Assembly: GCA_029582155.1 (NCBI GenBank)
Contig: CM055909.1
Location: 48,362,412-48,426,411 of the forward strand
Reading direction: 5' to 3'
Source of the DNA: Panopea generosa
Lineage: Eukaryota; Mollusca; Bivalvia; Adapedonta; Hiatellidae
Length of the DNA: 64,000 nt
Shown: one piece after another, positions 1 to 11,832 of the stretch
How positions within the stretch are numbered: the first letter of the stretch is position 1
How the letters are laid out: each line of letters begins with the position of its first letter
Translations under genes and position numbers: made by a program
Notes under the pieces: generated by a model
What the model saw: only the letters and a program-made list of their open reading frames with translations
Told to the model about the DNA's origin: nothing
Databases searched by the model: none

Positions 1-92
1 ATTTGTTTAACAAATGAAGTAGAAAAGGAATCAGTTTTAAAATGTCAAGAGAAAAGCAATCTTATCCGTAATAAATGAAACAAAAAATCAAT

Positions 93-207
93 GGTTTCAC
101 TTAAAACAATCAAGAATACAACTATTTTATAGATTGTTTAAATACAATCTTTTGGAAAATAACACGTATTGTTGAAGAAAATCGCAAACGGGTTTTTGTC
201 TGAGGTG
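93..207. repeat. MITE family A, diverged fragment
   Basis: The stretch from GGTTTCACTTAAAACAATCA to about 207 aligns with 837-975 of the complete copy (GGTTTCACTTAATCAATCA, then the CACGyrTTGTT.AGwAAATCGCA block) but with many changes and no recognisable ends. Confidence 0.5.
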
Positions 208-532
208 AAACCAAAACAGAACTTACAATTTGTTTAAGTCCAACCCCGTTCATGGTGGCTATGTATGTAAACAAGAAAAGACAACTTGTTTCTATGGCCT
301 TAAATCTGGACACCATATAAAAGGCGTTCATTAGGTGTAAACTATTTAATGGGTATTTCAGTGTGTAAACGCAGCAAAGGGTCTAGTAATTTAAAAACAC
401 GCTTCAAAAAGCTTATCGGCGTAGCGATCAATACATAATTCGACAAAGCGGATACTAAATCCGCTCGAGTTAGTGAAAGGTTTAAGACAGAGCAGCTTAA
501 AAGAGTTAAAACACACATGTAACTCGTTGTTA

Positions 533-1025
533 TTAAAGAGGCATCACCTATAAGTCGGATATTTTAGGATTAAATATTTTACACTGATTATTTAAATACT
601 ATCATATAAATAAAGATATTTTATGAACTTTTTTTATCAGAAACATTTGCTCTTTTCTGTTTCTGTAATGCGTGTTTTACAGTCAGAATGTGAAATGCTG
701 GTGTTGTCAATTAAATCGCGTCCAGCTCTAAATGCTACAACAACAACTTTCCTAAATCCGATAATTCCCGAGCGACAATAACAAATAATCGGATTTCGGG
801 TAATCAGCGAAGTACATTCCAAAACTACCCGGAATTGGTTTCACTTAATCAATCATGAATGCAATTGTTTATTGACGACCATTTTAAACACTTATTTCGA
901 GAAAGTAACACGCGTTGTTTTAGTAAATCGCACCGATTTCTTCAAGTTACATGGGTTTCTTTCAGACTAGGTACAGTTGGATCATTTCGTGGACAAAAAA
1001 CATGTATAAGATGGGGCCTCTTTAA
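533..1025. mobile_element. MITE family A, complete copy with TTAA ends
   Basis: The ends TTAAAGAGGC and GCCTCTTTAA are perfect inverted repeats, so the element is AGAGGC...GCCTCT flanked by TTAA, the target duplication used by piggyBac and Kolobok transposases. The same ~490-bp sequence occurs inverted at 50135-50622 with clear identity along its whole length. It lies in the intron just after the IP6K start exon, ending 56 bp from the splice donor. No transposase frame is present. Confidence 0.8.
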
Positions 1026-1081
1026 AGGTACTGGAGCCGGTGCTATTTAAATTTTCACAAGATTGATATAAATGTATTTAC

Positions 1082-1330
1082 CTAAATATTTTGGTGTAAA
1101 TTCCTTTAAAGTTTCAGGTTCATTCTCATAAAACCAGACCTCCCTTGCTTGGAATGGCTTGCAAATCGTCTGCTGGTTTATCTGCAGAACGCAGGTATGG
1201 CCGCCTACTTGATGAGCGAAAGGTCGGAGTTGAACCAATACATTCTCATCTTGGTGTTCAGACATCACGTGAAAGGTGCTTAGGGTCGCTTGTGTCTCTT
1301 GTGTCTCCAAGCGGCGGGTTAATGTTGTGT
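1082..1330 (-). CDS. IP6K: IP6K: first coding exon (5'-UTR end plus residues 1-61), gene continues off the left edge
   Basis: Inositol hexakisphosphate kinases phosphorylate InsP6 to the pyrophosphate InsP7 in cytosol and nucleus. Coding starts at ATG 1265-1263 and runs 61 codons plus one base to a donor (TTAG|GTAAAT, GT at 1081-1080). An acceptor (pyrimidine-rich tract ending in CAG at 1333-1331) puts about 65 bases of 5'-UTR in the same exon. The peptide contains PFAHQVGGHTCVL, then ICKP, a REVWFYEN segment and KEFTPKYL. This is the order and spacing I remember from the N-terminus of animal IP6Ks (HQVGGH, CKP, FYE, FTP-Y-KG), and the phase-1 donor supplies the following Gly. The related IPMK family usually has QVAGH, so IP6K is favoured. 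Catalytic motifs (PxxxDxKxG) belong to later exons, not in this window. An upstream 5'-UTR exon must lie at higher coordinates but I could not find it. A MITE ends only 56 bp inside the following intron. Confidence 0.85.
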
Positions 1331-1379
1331 CTGGAATACAAAAATATAAAAATGAAATAAGCGTTATATTAAACATAAA

Positions 1380-1623
1380 CTGAACGGAATAGCTAACCCG
1401 GCATCTGACAATTTATATACCTGACCTTTTATGTATTTTATATTTTCTCAAAAAATATTAATGCAATTTTCTTGAAAATTTGACATCAACAAGGAAATAC
1501 ATTTAGTCTATGTAAATTGTCATTTAATGTCGCATTACCCATGTACATATTTTAGTAACGCTACACAATATTTTGACGAAAATATTGCAAATACAAAAGT
1601 GGCAGGTTAGCTGTTACGTTCAG
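1380..1623. mobile_element. MITE family B, copy 1
   Basis: Terminal inverted repeats CTGAACGGAATAGCTAACC and (right end, complemented) CTGAACGTAACAGCTAACC. TA follows the right end, as in Tc1/mariner-type elements. The interior matches the copy at 3616-3852 throughout, including TATTTTGACGAARATATTG near the right end. It sits about 50 bp upstream of the IP6K start-exon acceptor. Confidence 0.8.
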
Positions 1624-1628
1624 TATAG

Positions 1629-2872
1629 ATTACTTTGTGTCAAAACAGTCTCTAATCGTTAATAGCGAAATGCATTCGTTTTCAATTTAAATATTCAGTA
1701 TAAAATCATATTTTAAGTTAATAAGATGTTTGTGGTTCGTCTTTCGACATTCAAATGTAATGTGCCGTAATCTTAATAGCCTCCGGTACTGAAGAGTTAC
1801 ACACGTGGATATTAAAATACGAAACCGGAATATCAAACTAACTTCTCACTGTTTAAATTCAAGTTCTGCATTACCTGTATCCAGTATATGGAGTTCTGCA
1901 AGCTTGTAATATTGTCTGTAACTAGTATCTACCCATGCAGCAATAGTCTTTGTTGTTTTAGTTTTATTTTAAATACCTATTTGTAAGTTAATTTTTAAAT
2001 AATTAATACATACTGTATCTGAAGTAAAACAATTTATTTAAAACCTTTTTTATTTATAAAAATAGCACCCATACAGTCATACATACAATAGCATTAAATG
2101 ATTGAAACGAAAGCAAAATACTTATAGAATTTCTCTCCTATAATTATATGTTTGTATATAACATGTATTTCTTTGCCACCTACCGTCTCCCCACCCCACC
2201 CCTTCCCTGTCACCCACTCCCATTTAATTCACGATAACACATACCAAAACACGGTTGTCCGACAGTTCCTGATGAGCAGAAAAAAGTTTGAATTAATGAT
2301 GCCGTATTAATAATTTTAATACGTACCTCACCCCCTGTTTATAAAATCCGATAACAAATAAAGGAGCACCACAATGCATACACGTGGTGTCCGTGATAAA
2401 AGTGACATAAGTGACCTTTGCACTGCTATCCAGATTGTCTGTGTTTGGATAATTCAATAAACATTAAACTGTGTAATACTTTTCCTAAACATTTATACCA
2501 GTCCGTGTCAAGCCATTCAGTAAATACTTGTAATCGTGAAGATAATTGTGTACACCCACGGAGGAAACGAGATGAAAGTATAGTGGCCGGTGCAATTAAT
2601 TTTATATAAACATATATAATATTTGTTTATAAAGGCTGTGCGTTGTATGCCTAAGTCGTTAGTATAATGCTTTGAGGAAATCGTTGATATAGTGATATAT
2701 GAGTGTTTATTTTAAAACGTTTGTCGAAGATTGCCAATACTTCAAAACACCATGTAGTCTTGTTTTTATTGGAGTTACATGTAAAATGCCAGTTTTTCAA
2801 ACATCCAGTTTATATGTGGCATGTTTGGATCTGTTGGTAGCGGAAAACCTCAAAATAGATTTGAGAATACTG
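1629..2872. other. No gene seen
   Basis: AT-rich unique-looking sequence. No splice-bounded frame or repeat family was recognised; short frames are ordinary background. If the IP6K 5'-UTR intron is short, its promoter would be here, but no signal is distinctive. Confidence 0.5.
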
Positions 2873-3278
2873 TATTATAAATGTCTTTTACGTGACGTTT
2901 ATATCGCGTTTTGTTCTCTTTACGTGACATTTCTGTTGTCTTTTGGGCTTTACAAGACATTTATACTGCATTTTATCCATTGAGCGACATTTATATTGCG
3001 TTGTGTCCTTAACATGACATTTATATTGCGTTGTGTCCTTTACATGACATTTATATTGCGTTGTGTCCTTTACATTGTATTTATATTGCGTTTTGTCCTT
3101 AACGTGACATTTACTCATAAATCGTATTGAGTCCTTTACGTGACGTTATATTGCGGTTGGTTTTAAACGCAATATTTCAGTTGTGTTTTGTCCTTTACGA
3201 GGCTTTTTTATTGCGTTTTGTCCTTTACATGACATTTATATTGTGTTTTGTTCTTTACGTGGCATTTACATTGCGTTT
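2873..3278. repeat. 30-bp minisatellite
   Basis: About thirteen imperfect copies of a 30-bp unit of the form TTTATATTGCGTTGTGTCCT plus TTACATGACA. Three neighbouring copies near 2990-3080 are almost identical; the flanking ones are diverged. A unit length divisible by three keeps a reverse frame open (76 codons, Lys/Tyr/Cys repeats), which is not evidence of a gene. Confidence 0.85.
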
Positions 3279-3615
3279 AAAATAGACAATACAGCCATGG
3301 TCATATTTAGCTTTTACAAGTTCTTATTATTCTAAAATATACTTGTATGTTTGTAAGTTTTACATCATAAACTTAATTTCTCCGTAAAATGGCTGTTTTT
3401 CCAGCGTTTGATTTTTTTTTACCGAATTCTAATGTGAAGATTGGATTAATTTCAACTATAAACCAATTTATCAGCATGTATCATGCATGTGTATGTATGG
3501 ACATACATATTTGTTTATGCAAGCGTGATTTTTTTCGTTATCATTAAACTTTGTTTATTTTAGGCATGTATTTCACTTAAAAATGTTTTATTACAGTGAC
3601 GTTGCGTCATCTGCA

Positions 3616-3852
3616 CTGAACGGAACAGCTAACCAGTCACAAAACATTTTATGTACCGCATATGTTGTGTATTTTCTCAAAACGTATCAAAGGAATTTCC
3701 TTGAAATTTGTACCTGAATAAGAAAGATCCTTTAGTCTTTGCAAAGATACATAACTCTCTGTTTATGTCATATACACATTTGAATAGCACTACTCCATAT
3801 TTTGACGAAGATATTGGAAATACAAAAGTAGCAAGTTAGCTGCTCCGTTCAG
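3616..3852. mobile_element. MITE family B, copy 2
   Basis: Inverted ends CTGAACGGAACAGCTAACC and CTGAACGGAGCAGCTAACT (complemented), TA at the right, interior homologous and in the same orientation as the copy at 1380-1623. No open frame of note. Confidence 0.8.
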
Positions 3853-3880
3853 TATAGGACTTCCCCTCGTACTCGTATAC

Positions 3881-3905
3881 GTGGCGGGTTATCTGTTCCG
3901 TTCAG
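3881..3905. repeat. MITE family B, isolated right end
   Basis: GGTTATCTGTTCCGTTCAGT followed by ATAT repeats the right terminal inverted repeat of the preceding full copy only about 30 bp downstream of it. A solo end next to a complete element could be left from abortive transposition or duplication. Confidence 0.5.
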
Positions 3906-4439
3906 TATATGCATGTCTGTTTTGCATATGTCCTATTAAATAAAGGCTCCTGTATACATCAACAAGTCTACTGCTTTTGACCGGAAAATAAAACCTCACA
4001 ATACACAGCTATTGTTTTAATTCTTGAATTTAACAATACTTGGGTAGGCGGACACGATTTACATGGAATGTAGCATAGGTTTTGTAGGTTCAGTTATGAA
4101 TATTAATGGCTATTTAATTCATTGAACTTTAGAAAAAAAAACTTCGCATGAGCAAAAGAGCAAAGAAATACAGATGTTCTCAAAGTTTAAAATTAATAAA
4201 TTTTGGTATTAAGTCTCCCCCACCCCCCTGTAAAAAGACAACGAGACGGAATTTTTTTTTGTACGATATATTTGATACACCATAAAGTGGGTGAACAATG
4301 CAAGAGTGCAATAAAGAATTTAGCTGAACATTGTATTACACAGCTAGAAGGTCTAAACTAGGTTTATCTTAAGTTATATCTACACTTGTACACATCTTGG
4401 TTTAATGCATCACTGCAACCAGTCGTTTTACATAATGTA

Positions 4440-4930
4440 ACCATATGCTTCAATAACACTGTTAGTGTGTTCGAGTATTTGAGGTCCATTGTTCAAATGT
4501 TTCCGCTGAATCGTTTGGTGTTTCAGTATTTTAGGTCCACTTTTCAGATGTTTCAAATCGACAATTCAGGTGTCTCAGTTTAATTGCTTAGTGTTTTACA
4601 TTCAGTGTTCAAGTGTTATGCGTTTATTGTTTAGATGTTTCAAATCGATAGTTCAGGTGTTTTCAGTTTGATCATTTCAGTGTTCAAGCATTTGGGTTTC
4701 ATTGTTTAGGTGTTTCAAATCGATACCTCAGGTGTTTTCAGTTAACTTGTCAGTGTTAAAGTGTATGGGGGTCTTTATTCGTGTTTCAAATCGATAGTTC
4801 AGGTTTTCAGATAACTTGTTTAGTGTTTTACGTTCAGTGTTCATTGTTTGTCTTGTGTTATCCGTTCAATGCTAGTTTTTATTTTTACTTTTTTGTCAGG
4901 TGTTTCACCTTTATAGTTGAGATATTTCAA
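4440..4930. repeat. Degenerate tandem repeat, ~75-87 bp
   Basis: The phrase TTTCAAATCGATAGTTCAGG recurs near 4550, 4640, 4715 and 4785 with variable spacing, interleaved with AGTGTTT/TTCAGTG phrases. It is an old array whose copies have drifted in length. Confidence 0.6.
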
Positions 4931-5039
4931 GTATTTAATTGCGAAATAATTCATTTCAATGAAATCCATTTAAGCCTTTTCAATTACACCAATAGCCGGT
5001 TGAGTCAGACACTGAGTTAAATCATGGTTTTCCCTTAAC

Positions 5040-5300
5040 AAAAATTTAGTTTTCACTTAAAGGTGCACACACCGGTTTAGTTTTCACTTAAAGTTGCACA
5101 CAACAATTCAGTTTTAATTTAAAGGTGCACAAAACAGTTTTCACTTAAAGGTGTACAAACTAATTCAGTTATTACTTGAAGGTGCACACATCGATTTAGT
5201 TTTCACTTAAAGGTGTACAAAATCATTTAGTTTTCACTTAAAGATGCATACACCGATTTAGTTTTCACTAAAAGGTGCACACAACAATTTAGTTTGCAAA
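5040..5300. repeat. ~30-bp degenerate minisatellite
   Basis: About eight copies of TTAGTTTTCACTTAAAGGTG followed by CACACA-type sequence, with variable length. No coding potential. Confidence 0.75.
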
Positions 5301-5955
5301 TAACTCTGTTTCTGAAAATAATATATATCCAAATGATGCCGCAAATATGAAATTAAAACATCTCAGAATGTGTGCAGACCCCTTAATGTTGTTTTTATAA
5401 TAGAAAAAGAGACTTGTCGATTTTCCTATATTCGTGGTCATACATAGCAAAAAGTGTAACAAATCCTTTATTTTAAATTCATCAGTTCATTTTACCGGTC
5501 GGATAAAAATAATTAAAGTTGTCTTTGAAATATCAGTTTTTATCTGTCAAGATCGTTTACTCCTAACTTCAAAAGTTGTGCGAAGCCATCAGTTTTATAA
5601 AAGAAGTTATTAAATACAATATCTAAAATATTAAGTATTAGATAGTATTCTCATATGGTTCTACGGTTATGGATTTAAAAAATGATTTGTTCCGTGACCA
5701 CGAGTAAAATTTTGATTTCAATATTTGCAAGTGTCTCTTTAAAAAATTAATATCGATGTTTTTGTGTCATAACTGGTATTGTACTTATTGTTATCAGATA
5801 TAACGCGTCTTGGTTTGCCTTTTTTATTTTCTGTAAGATATATTTATTTTTAAAATAATTGTTATTTCTGATACAGATGTATTAAACACTGAAAAGCAAA
5901 AGAAAAATGAAAACAAGGTTTTTAGTCATCGAAATAATCCAATGTAACATACACT

Positions 5956-8475
5956 ATTGCTACAGAATACAGTAAAACCTGTGTAAGCAGCAACTTGTCT
6001 ATTGCTACAGAGTACAGTAAAACCTGTGTAAGCAGCAACTTGTCTATTGCTACAGAATACAGTCAAACCAGTGTAAGCAGCAACTTGTCTATTGCTACAG
6101 AGTACAGTCAAACCTGTGTAAGCAGCAACTTGTCTTTTGCTACAGAGTACAGTCAAACCTGTGTAAGCAGCCACTTGTCTATTACTACAGAGTACAATCA
6201 AACTTGTGTAAGCAGCCACTTGTCTATTGCTACAGAGTACAGTCAAACCTGTGTAAGCAGCCACTTGTCTATTGCTACAGAGTACAGTCAAACCTGTGTA
6301 AGCAGCCACTTGTCTATTGCTACAGAGTACAGTCAAACTAGTGTAAGCAGCAACTTGTCTATTGCTACAGAGTACAGTCAAACCTATGTAAGCAGCAACT
6401 TGTCTATTGCTACAGAGTACAGTCAAACCTGTGTAAGCAGCCACTTGTCTATTGCTACAGAGTACAGTCAAACCAGTGTAAGCAGCAACTTGTCTATTGC
6501 TACAGAGTACAGTCAAACCAGTGTAAGCAGCAACTTGTCTATTGCTACAGAGTACAGTCAAACCTGTGTAAGCCTCCACTTGTCTATTGCTACAGAGTAC
6601 AGTCAAACCTGTGTAAGCAGCCACTTGTCTTTTACTACAGAGTACAATCAAACCTGTGTAAGCAGCCACTTGTCTATTGCTACAGAGTACAGTCAAACCT
6701 GTGTAAGCAGCCACTTGTCTATTGCTACAGAGTACAGTAAAACCTGTGTAAGCAGCCACTTGTCTATTGCTACAGAGTACAGTCAAACCAATGTAAGCAG
6801 CCACTTGTCTATTGCTACAGAGTACAGTCAAACATGTGTAAGCAGCCACTTGTCTATGGCTACAGAGTACAGTCAAACCAATGTAAGCAGCCACTTGTCT
6901 ATTGCTACAGAGTACAGTCAAACCTGTGTAAGCAGCCACTTGTCTATTGCTACAGAGTACGGTCAAACCTGTGTAAGCAGCCACTTGTCTATGGCTACAG
7001 AGTACAGTCAAACCTGTGTAAGCAGCCACTTGTCTATGGCTACAGAGTACAGTCAAACCTGTGTAAGCAGCCACTTGTCTATTGCTACAGAGTACAGTAA
7101 AACCTGTGTAAGCAACCACTTGTCTATTGCTACAGAGTACAGTCAAACCAATGTAAGCAGCCACTTGTCTATGGCTACAGAGTACAATCAAACCTGTGTA
7201 AGCAGCCACTTGTCTATGGCTACAGAGTACAGTCAAACCAATGTAAGCAGCCACTTGTCTATTGCTACAGAGTACAGTCAAACCTGTGTAAGCAGCCACT
7301 TGTCTATTGCTACAGATAACAGTCAAACCTGTGTAAACAGACACTTGTCTATGGCTACAGAGTACAGTAAAACCAGTGTAAGCAGCCACTTGTCTATTGC
7401 TACAGAGTACAGTCAAACCAATGTAAGCAGCCACTTGTCTATGGCTACAGAGTACAGTCAAACCTGTGTAAGCAGCCACTTGTCTATTGCTACAGAGTAC
7501 AGTCAAACCTGTGTAAGCAGCCACTTGTCTATGGCTACAGAGTACAGTCAAACCTGTGTAAGCAGCCACTGATCTATTCCTACAGAGTACAGTCAAACCT
7601 GTGTAAGCAGCCACTTGTCTATGGCTACAGAGTACAGTAAAACCTGTGTAAGCAGCCACTTGTCTATTGCTACAGAGTACAGTCAAACCAGTGTAAGCAG
7701 CCACTTGTCTATGGCTACAGAGTACAGTCAAACCTGTGTAAGCAGCCACTTGTCTATTGCTACAGAGTACAGTCAAACCTGTGTAAGCAGCCACTTGTCT
7801 ATTGCTACAGAGTACAGTCAAACCTGTGTAAGCAGCCACTTGTCTATTGCTACAGAGTACAGTCAAACCTGTGTAAGCAGCCACTTGTCTATTGCTACAG
7901 AGTACAGTCAAACCTGTGTAAGCAGCCACTTGTCTATTGCTACAGAGTACAGTCAAACCAGTGTAAGCAGCCACTTGTCTATTGCTACAGAGTACAGTCA
8001 AACCTGTGTAAGCAGCAACTTGTCTATTGTTACAGAGTACAGTCAAACCAGTGTAAGCAGCAACTTGTCTATTGCTACAAAGTACAGTAAAACCTGTGTA
8101 AGCAGCAACTTGTCTATTGCTACAGAGTACAGTCAAACCTGTGTAAGCAGCCACTTGTCTATGGCTACAGAGTACAGTAAAACCTGTGTAAGCAGCCACT
8201 TGTCTATGGCTACAGAGTACAGTAAAACTTGTGTAAGCAGCCACTTGTCTATTGCTACAGAGTACAGTCAAACCAATGTAAGCAGCCACTTGTCTATGGC
8301 TACAGAGTACAGTAAAACCTGTGTAAGCAGACACTTGTCTATGGCTACAGAGTACAGTCAAACCTGTGTAAGCAGCAACTTGTCTATGGCTACAGAGTAC
8401 AGTAAAACCTGTGTAAGCAGACACTTGTCTATTGCTACAGAGTACAGTCAAACCTGTGTAAGCAGCAACTTGTTT
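5956..8475. repeat. 45-bp minisatellite, 56 copies, built from a MITE end
   Basis: Exactly 2520 bp, 56 units of 45 bp. The unit reads ATTGCTACAGAGTACAGTCA followed by AACCTGTGTAAGCAGCCACT and TGTCT. The core TACAGTCAAACCTGTGTAAG is the terminal inverted repeat of MITE family C (44580-44756, 61870-62052). The sequence just after the array (to about 8590) matches the inner and right part of that MITE, so this is one element whose left end was amplified. Variants (ATTGC/ATGGC, GCC/GCA, GTCAA/GTAAA) are scattered. Because 45 is a multiple of three, one strand is open for 841 codons and the other for 525 and 301; these frames have no start context, introns or domain and are repeat artefacts. Confidence 0.95.
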
Positions 8476-8590
8476 GAAGCAGCCATAATTATTATTTTCG
8501 ATTTCTATAATTTCAGTTAACCTGTTTTAAGCAATAACCTGTTTTAAGATACTACTTTTGCTCCTTCCATGTCTTAAAGTGTATGTTCTC
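8476..8590. repeat. MITE family C, residual right half next to the 45-bp array
   Basis: AACCTGTTTTAAGCAATAAC followed by ACTACTTTTGCTCCTTCCAT corresponds to the right half of the copy at 44580-44756 (AACCTGCATTAAGCAACAA, then CCACTTTTGCTCCTTCC). The terminal GGTTTGACTGT is lost here. Confidence 0.7.
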
Positions 8591-10459
8591 TATCGTGTGC
8601 TCTCTAAATATTTTATTAAAATCTTTATTTCAGTCTAATATATGTAGTTCCACAACGCACTTTTAATATCATCAATATCATGCACTATATGTAAAATAGC
8701 CGTTCACATATATGAATTAGAAGAGACTATCACACAATGTTAAAGACAATTTACCATTCACATGCTAAGACTGTGTAATGCTGCAAATCGATTTATTAAA
8801 TGTGGGTTAGAATAAACAAAAATACTAAAACTCCGACAAGAAGAAAAGAGCACTATTACGCAATATAAAAAATATCTTAAAGTATCGAGTATCCCCTCTG
8901 ATCAGATCAGATCAGATCAGAAAAAGAACCGATATGTACACTGATGACAATACGTTAGCCAAGTCTTCTCATATGAATATGTTTACAACATCAATAAATT
9001 ACAAAAAATAACTTCAATTATATTTAGACCGGTTAATACCTTGGTAATTATTTCAAACTATTGTATCAGTTTTTTGCATTATCGTGCTTAACAGCTATCG
9101 CCCCTTTATTCTGAGATAAAAGTTTTTATTCTTATCTTCAAGTAAGTATTTCTAATTATAAATATGCAGAGAATTTTACCAGGAAATAAAATACCGCAAA
9201 GAATGTTTTCGAAAAAAATTCACGATCCAAAATTCCCCAAATTTCCTTCTTTTACATTGAAATACGAACGTATTTAGCTGTCGCATAATATTACCCCTCC
9301 TTTTTTCCGTAATACCGGAATAAATCCGGTTTTTAATGTTTTTTATTTCAATAAATCATGTTTATCAACGACTTAAAATCAATTTTATGTTGATGAGTGA
9401 TGAAATATCTCGCGATATATGTGGTTAGAAATCGACGCACGTAGCGCGGCGTGATCATGGACGGCAACCCGGCAAAATGGGTTTACCACAATATCATTTT
9501 TTTTATCAAAGTCTCATCATAGTATAATCAAATGCAATGATAATAAAATAGCAAAACTTGTCACTCTTTGAAGAGTTGCAAGAGACTGCGAGGTATAATT
9601 TCTCTCATTAAAACCATACGAAGTTTACATTTAATAGTTTCGTGTCTATTTTTTTTACAAATAAAACATGTACCGATTTTCCATGAAATAAATTAACATT
9701 GTATATACACTTATAAACATAATTTATGGTAAAATTTGAGCCAGAATCGATAATCTCGAACAAAACGTACCTATAAAAGTACTATAACCTACATCAAAAA
9801 CAATCGGTTGCCAAAAAAATATTTGACCTTTTAACAGTCTGATTGAAGTGATCCAAGAATTATTATTTCACAAACATAGGATAAACTTTGATTATTTGTT
9901 TTGTGGCTTAGACAGTCCAATATAAAAATAATAGTAAGATTAAGTTTTTTAATAATAAGCAAATATATGTATTCCGTTGAAATAAATATATAACAAATAT
10001 GGTCAAGTATAGTCTAAAGTCACTTTCTATTACAAAAGACGTCTGTACCTCATGCGATGATTTTTTGAGAGAAAAAAATACCAGTCTATTATATCATTTG
10101 TGATTAATATGGACGTATTCATAACCACGTATTATAAAAATATTTTCCTTATCAAGCTCCGTCTTAGCCAGACATTAAATCAACATTCTTGGTAAAGCAT
10201 ACGCTCCCAACGTCCGCATACCTAAATCTATCTACCTAAGACTTTTTTCTTTTGCTTTTGGAGGTCAGGCAAACGGGGTGGTCTAAACACCGATACTGTC
10301 GCCTGTGAACACAACCAGCAATACTGTTTCAATCTTTCAACACTTCCTCTTAATGCCAAGCAAATAAGTGTTTATCATTTAATATAAATGCAGTTACAGC
10401 GAGACAGGTGTTATATGTAACATAATGAGTTCGCCCAGCTGTTACTTCTACTTCTACTG
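8591..10459. other. No gene seen
   Basis: AT-rich sequence without long frames, tRNA-like heads or TIRs that I could detect. Confidence 0.5.
8897..8920. repeat. GATCA pentanucleotide repeat
   Basis: Four consecutive GATCA units. Short and unremarkable. Confidence 0.8.
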
Positions 10460-10693
10460 ACAATTTCCACTGATAATTGATAATGCTTCTGCTGCTGGTG
10501 ATGTTGCTATTAATTCTGATATCACTGCCACTACTACTAATATTACAACTTCTTCTACTGTATTGATGTGGCAACCACCACCACTTCTACTACTACTACT
10601 GTTGCTCCTACTACTACTACCGCCACTACTAATACTTCTACAACTACCACCACCACCACTTCTACTACTACTACTACTGCTGCTGCTGCTATA

Positions 10694-10725
<32 letters not shown>

Positions 10726-10757
10726 CACCACCACTACTGCTTTTACTACTAGTACTT

Positions 10758-10789
<32 letters not shown>

Positions 10790-10793
10790 ACTT

Positions 10794-10858
<65 letters not shown>

Positions 10859-10915
10859 TTCACCATTACAACCACCATCACTACTACTACTACTACTACA
10901 ACTACTCTTGTTATT
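10460..10915. repeat. TAC/CTG-type trinucleotide microsatellite
   Basis: About 450 bp of imperfect (TAC)n with CACCAC and GCTGCT interruptions. The purest run is about 10796-10852. Thr/Val-rich open frames over it are artefacts. Confidence 0.95.
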
Positions 10916-11572
10916 TTGCAGACTACTTTACACATATCTACATAAACACAAATATGCCATATTTACAGGACACAATACCTTGCAGCTGAACGATATCCTA
11001 TTACACATATCGAACTATGTATTCCATCAAGTAAAAGCAACCATGAAAAGAATCACATTAACTAGTGGTGTACGAGTGACACATATTTGGAGTACGGATT
11101 ATACCTCCATCCGGTTTGCTGAACACCAACAGCGCGGAATACAGTATAGCTGGGTAACAGGATATCAGATAACACTGCGGTCATTATAAAACCAACCAAA
11201 CTAAATAAATGTATATTTGTTTCACTATCCCCGCCTAGATCAGTTGTATAGTATTCAATAAACAAACTTGATGTTCAGGGATCGCCGGTGTACAACGTAT
11301 GGAGATATATACATAAACACCATGTATATACATTAAACCTGGTCAAGGGATTCTCAACACATGGGCGTAGGAGCATTTCAATTATAAAGGGGGTGGAGGC
11401 AATCTGAGGAGAAAGTAAACTAGGAAGTGGGGGACAAAGTATATGCTGGCCCCTCCATGTACATTTGGGGCGCCCCCTCCCCCCGAGGCTCATTCGCCTA
11501 TGCAACAACTATTTGTGTTTATTTGAAATCAAAAACTTATAATATGACTCATTTCAACTATTAAAAGTGTCA

Positions 11573-11645
11573 CCGCGTATATATGAGATATTAATGAGAT
11601 GACCGTTGCGTATATATGACATATTTATGAGATGACCGTATGCAA
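11573..11645. repeat. Two-copy tandem duplication (~37 bp)
   Basis: GCGTATATATGAGATATTAA then TGAGATGACCGT is repeated as GCGTATATATGACATATTTA then TGAGATGACCGT. Confidence 0.7.
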
Positions 11646-11649
11646 GACT

Positions 11650-11832
11650 TCAGGTGCTCAGCGTATCCGAAACAAATGCTATTGGAGCTAAAATTTCTCG
11701 ATTGCGAAAAAAAGTCTGTTTCCCACGGCAGAACTGTGTGTTGATTATGTGAGATCATTGGGCCTGGTCTCAAATCGAACCCCCCACTTCTGGCGTAAGC
11801 GTCCGACAGCATACCCCTTCGGCCACAAACCC
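11650..11832 (-). repeat. tRNA-derived SINE-like segment (decayed)
   Basis: On the minus strand, GTTTGTGGCCGAAGGGGTAT resembles a Leu/Ser-type tRNA A box and GGGGGTTCGATTTGAG a B box, about 40 bp apart. The body beyond the head has no recognised match here, so its length is approximate. Confidence 0.45.

Noticed and set aside
5956..8475. CRISPR-like array
   Set aside because: Units are directly adjacent, without unique spacers, and the sequence is eukaryotic.
5926..8520. Long open frames of 841, 525 and 301 codons with a 15-residue repeat
   Set aside because: Both strands are open because the 45-bp unit is divisible by three and free of stops. The repeat is derived from a MITE end, and no splice, start or domain evidence supports a protein.
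10555..10945. Thr-rich and Val-rich frames
   Set aside because: Readings of the TAC-type microsatellite.
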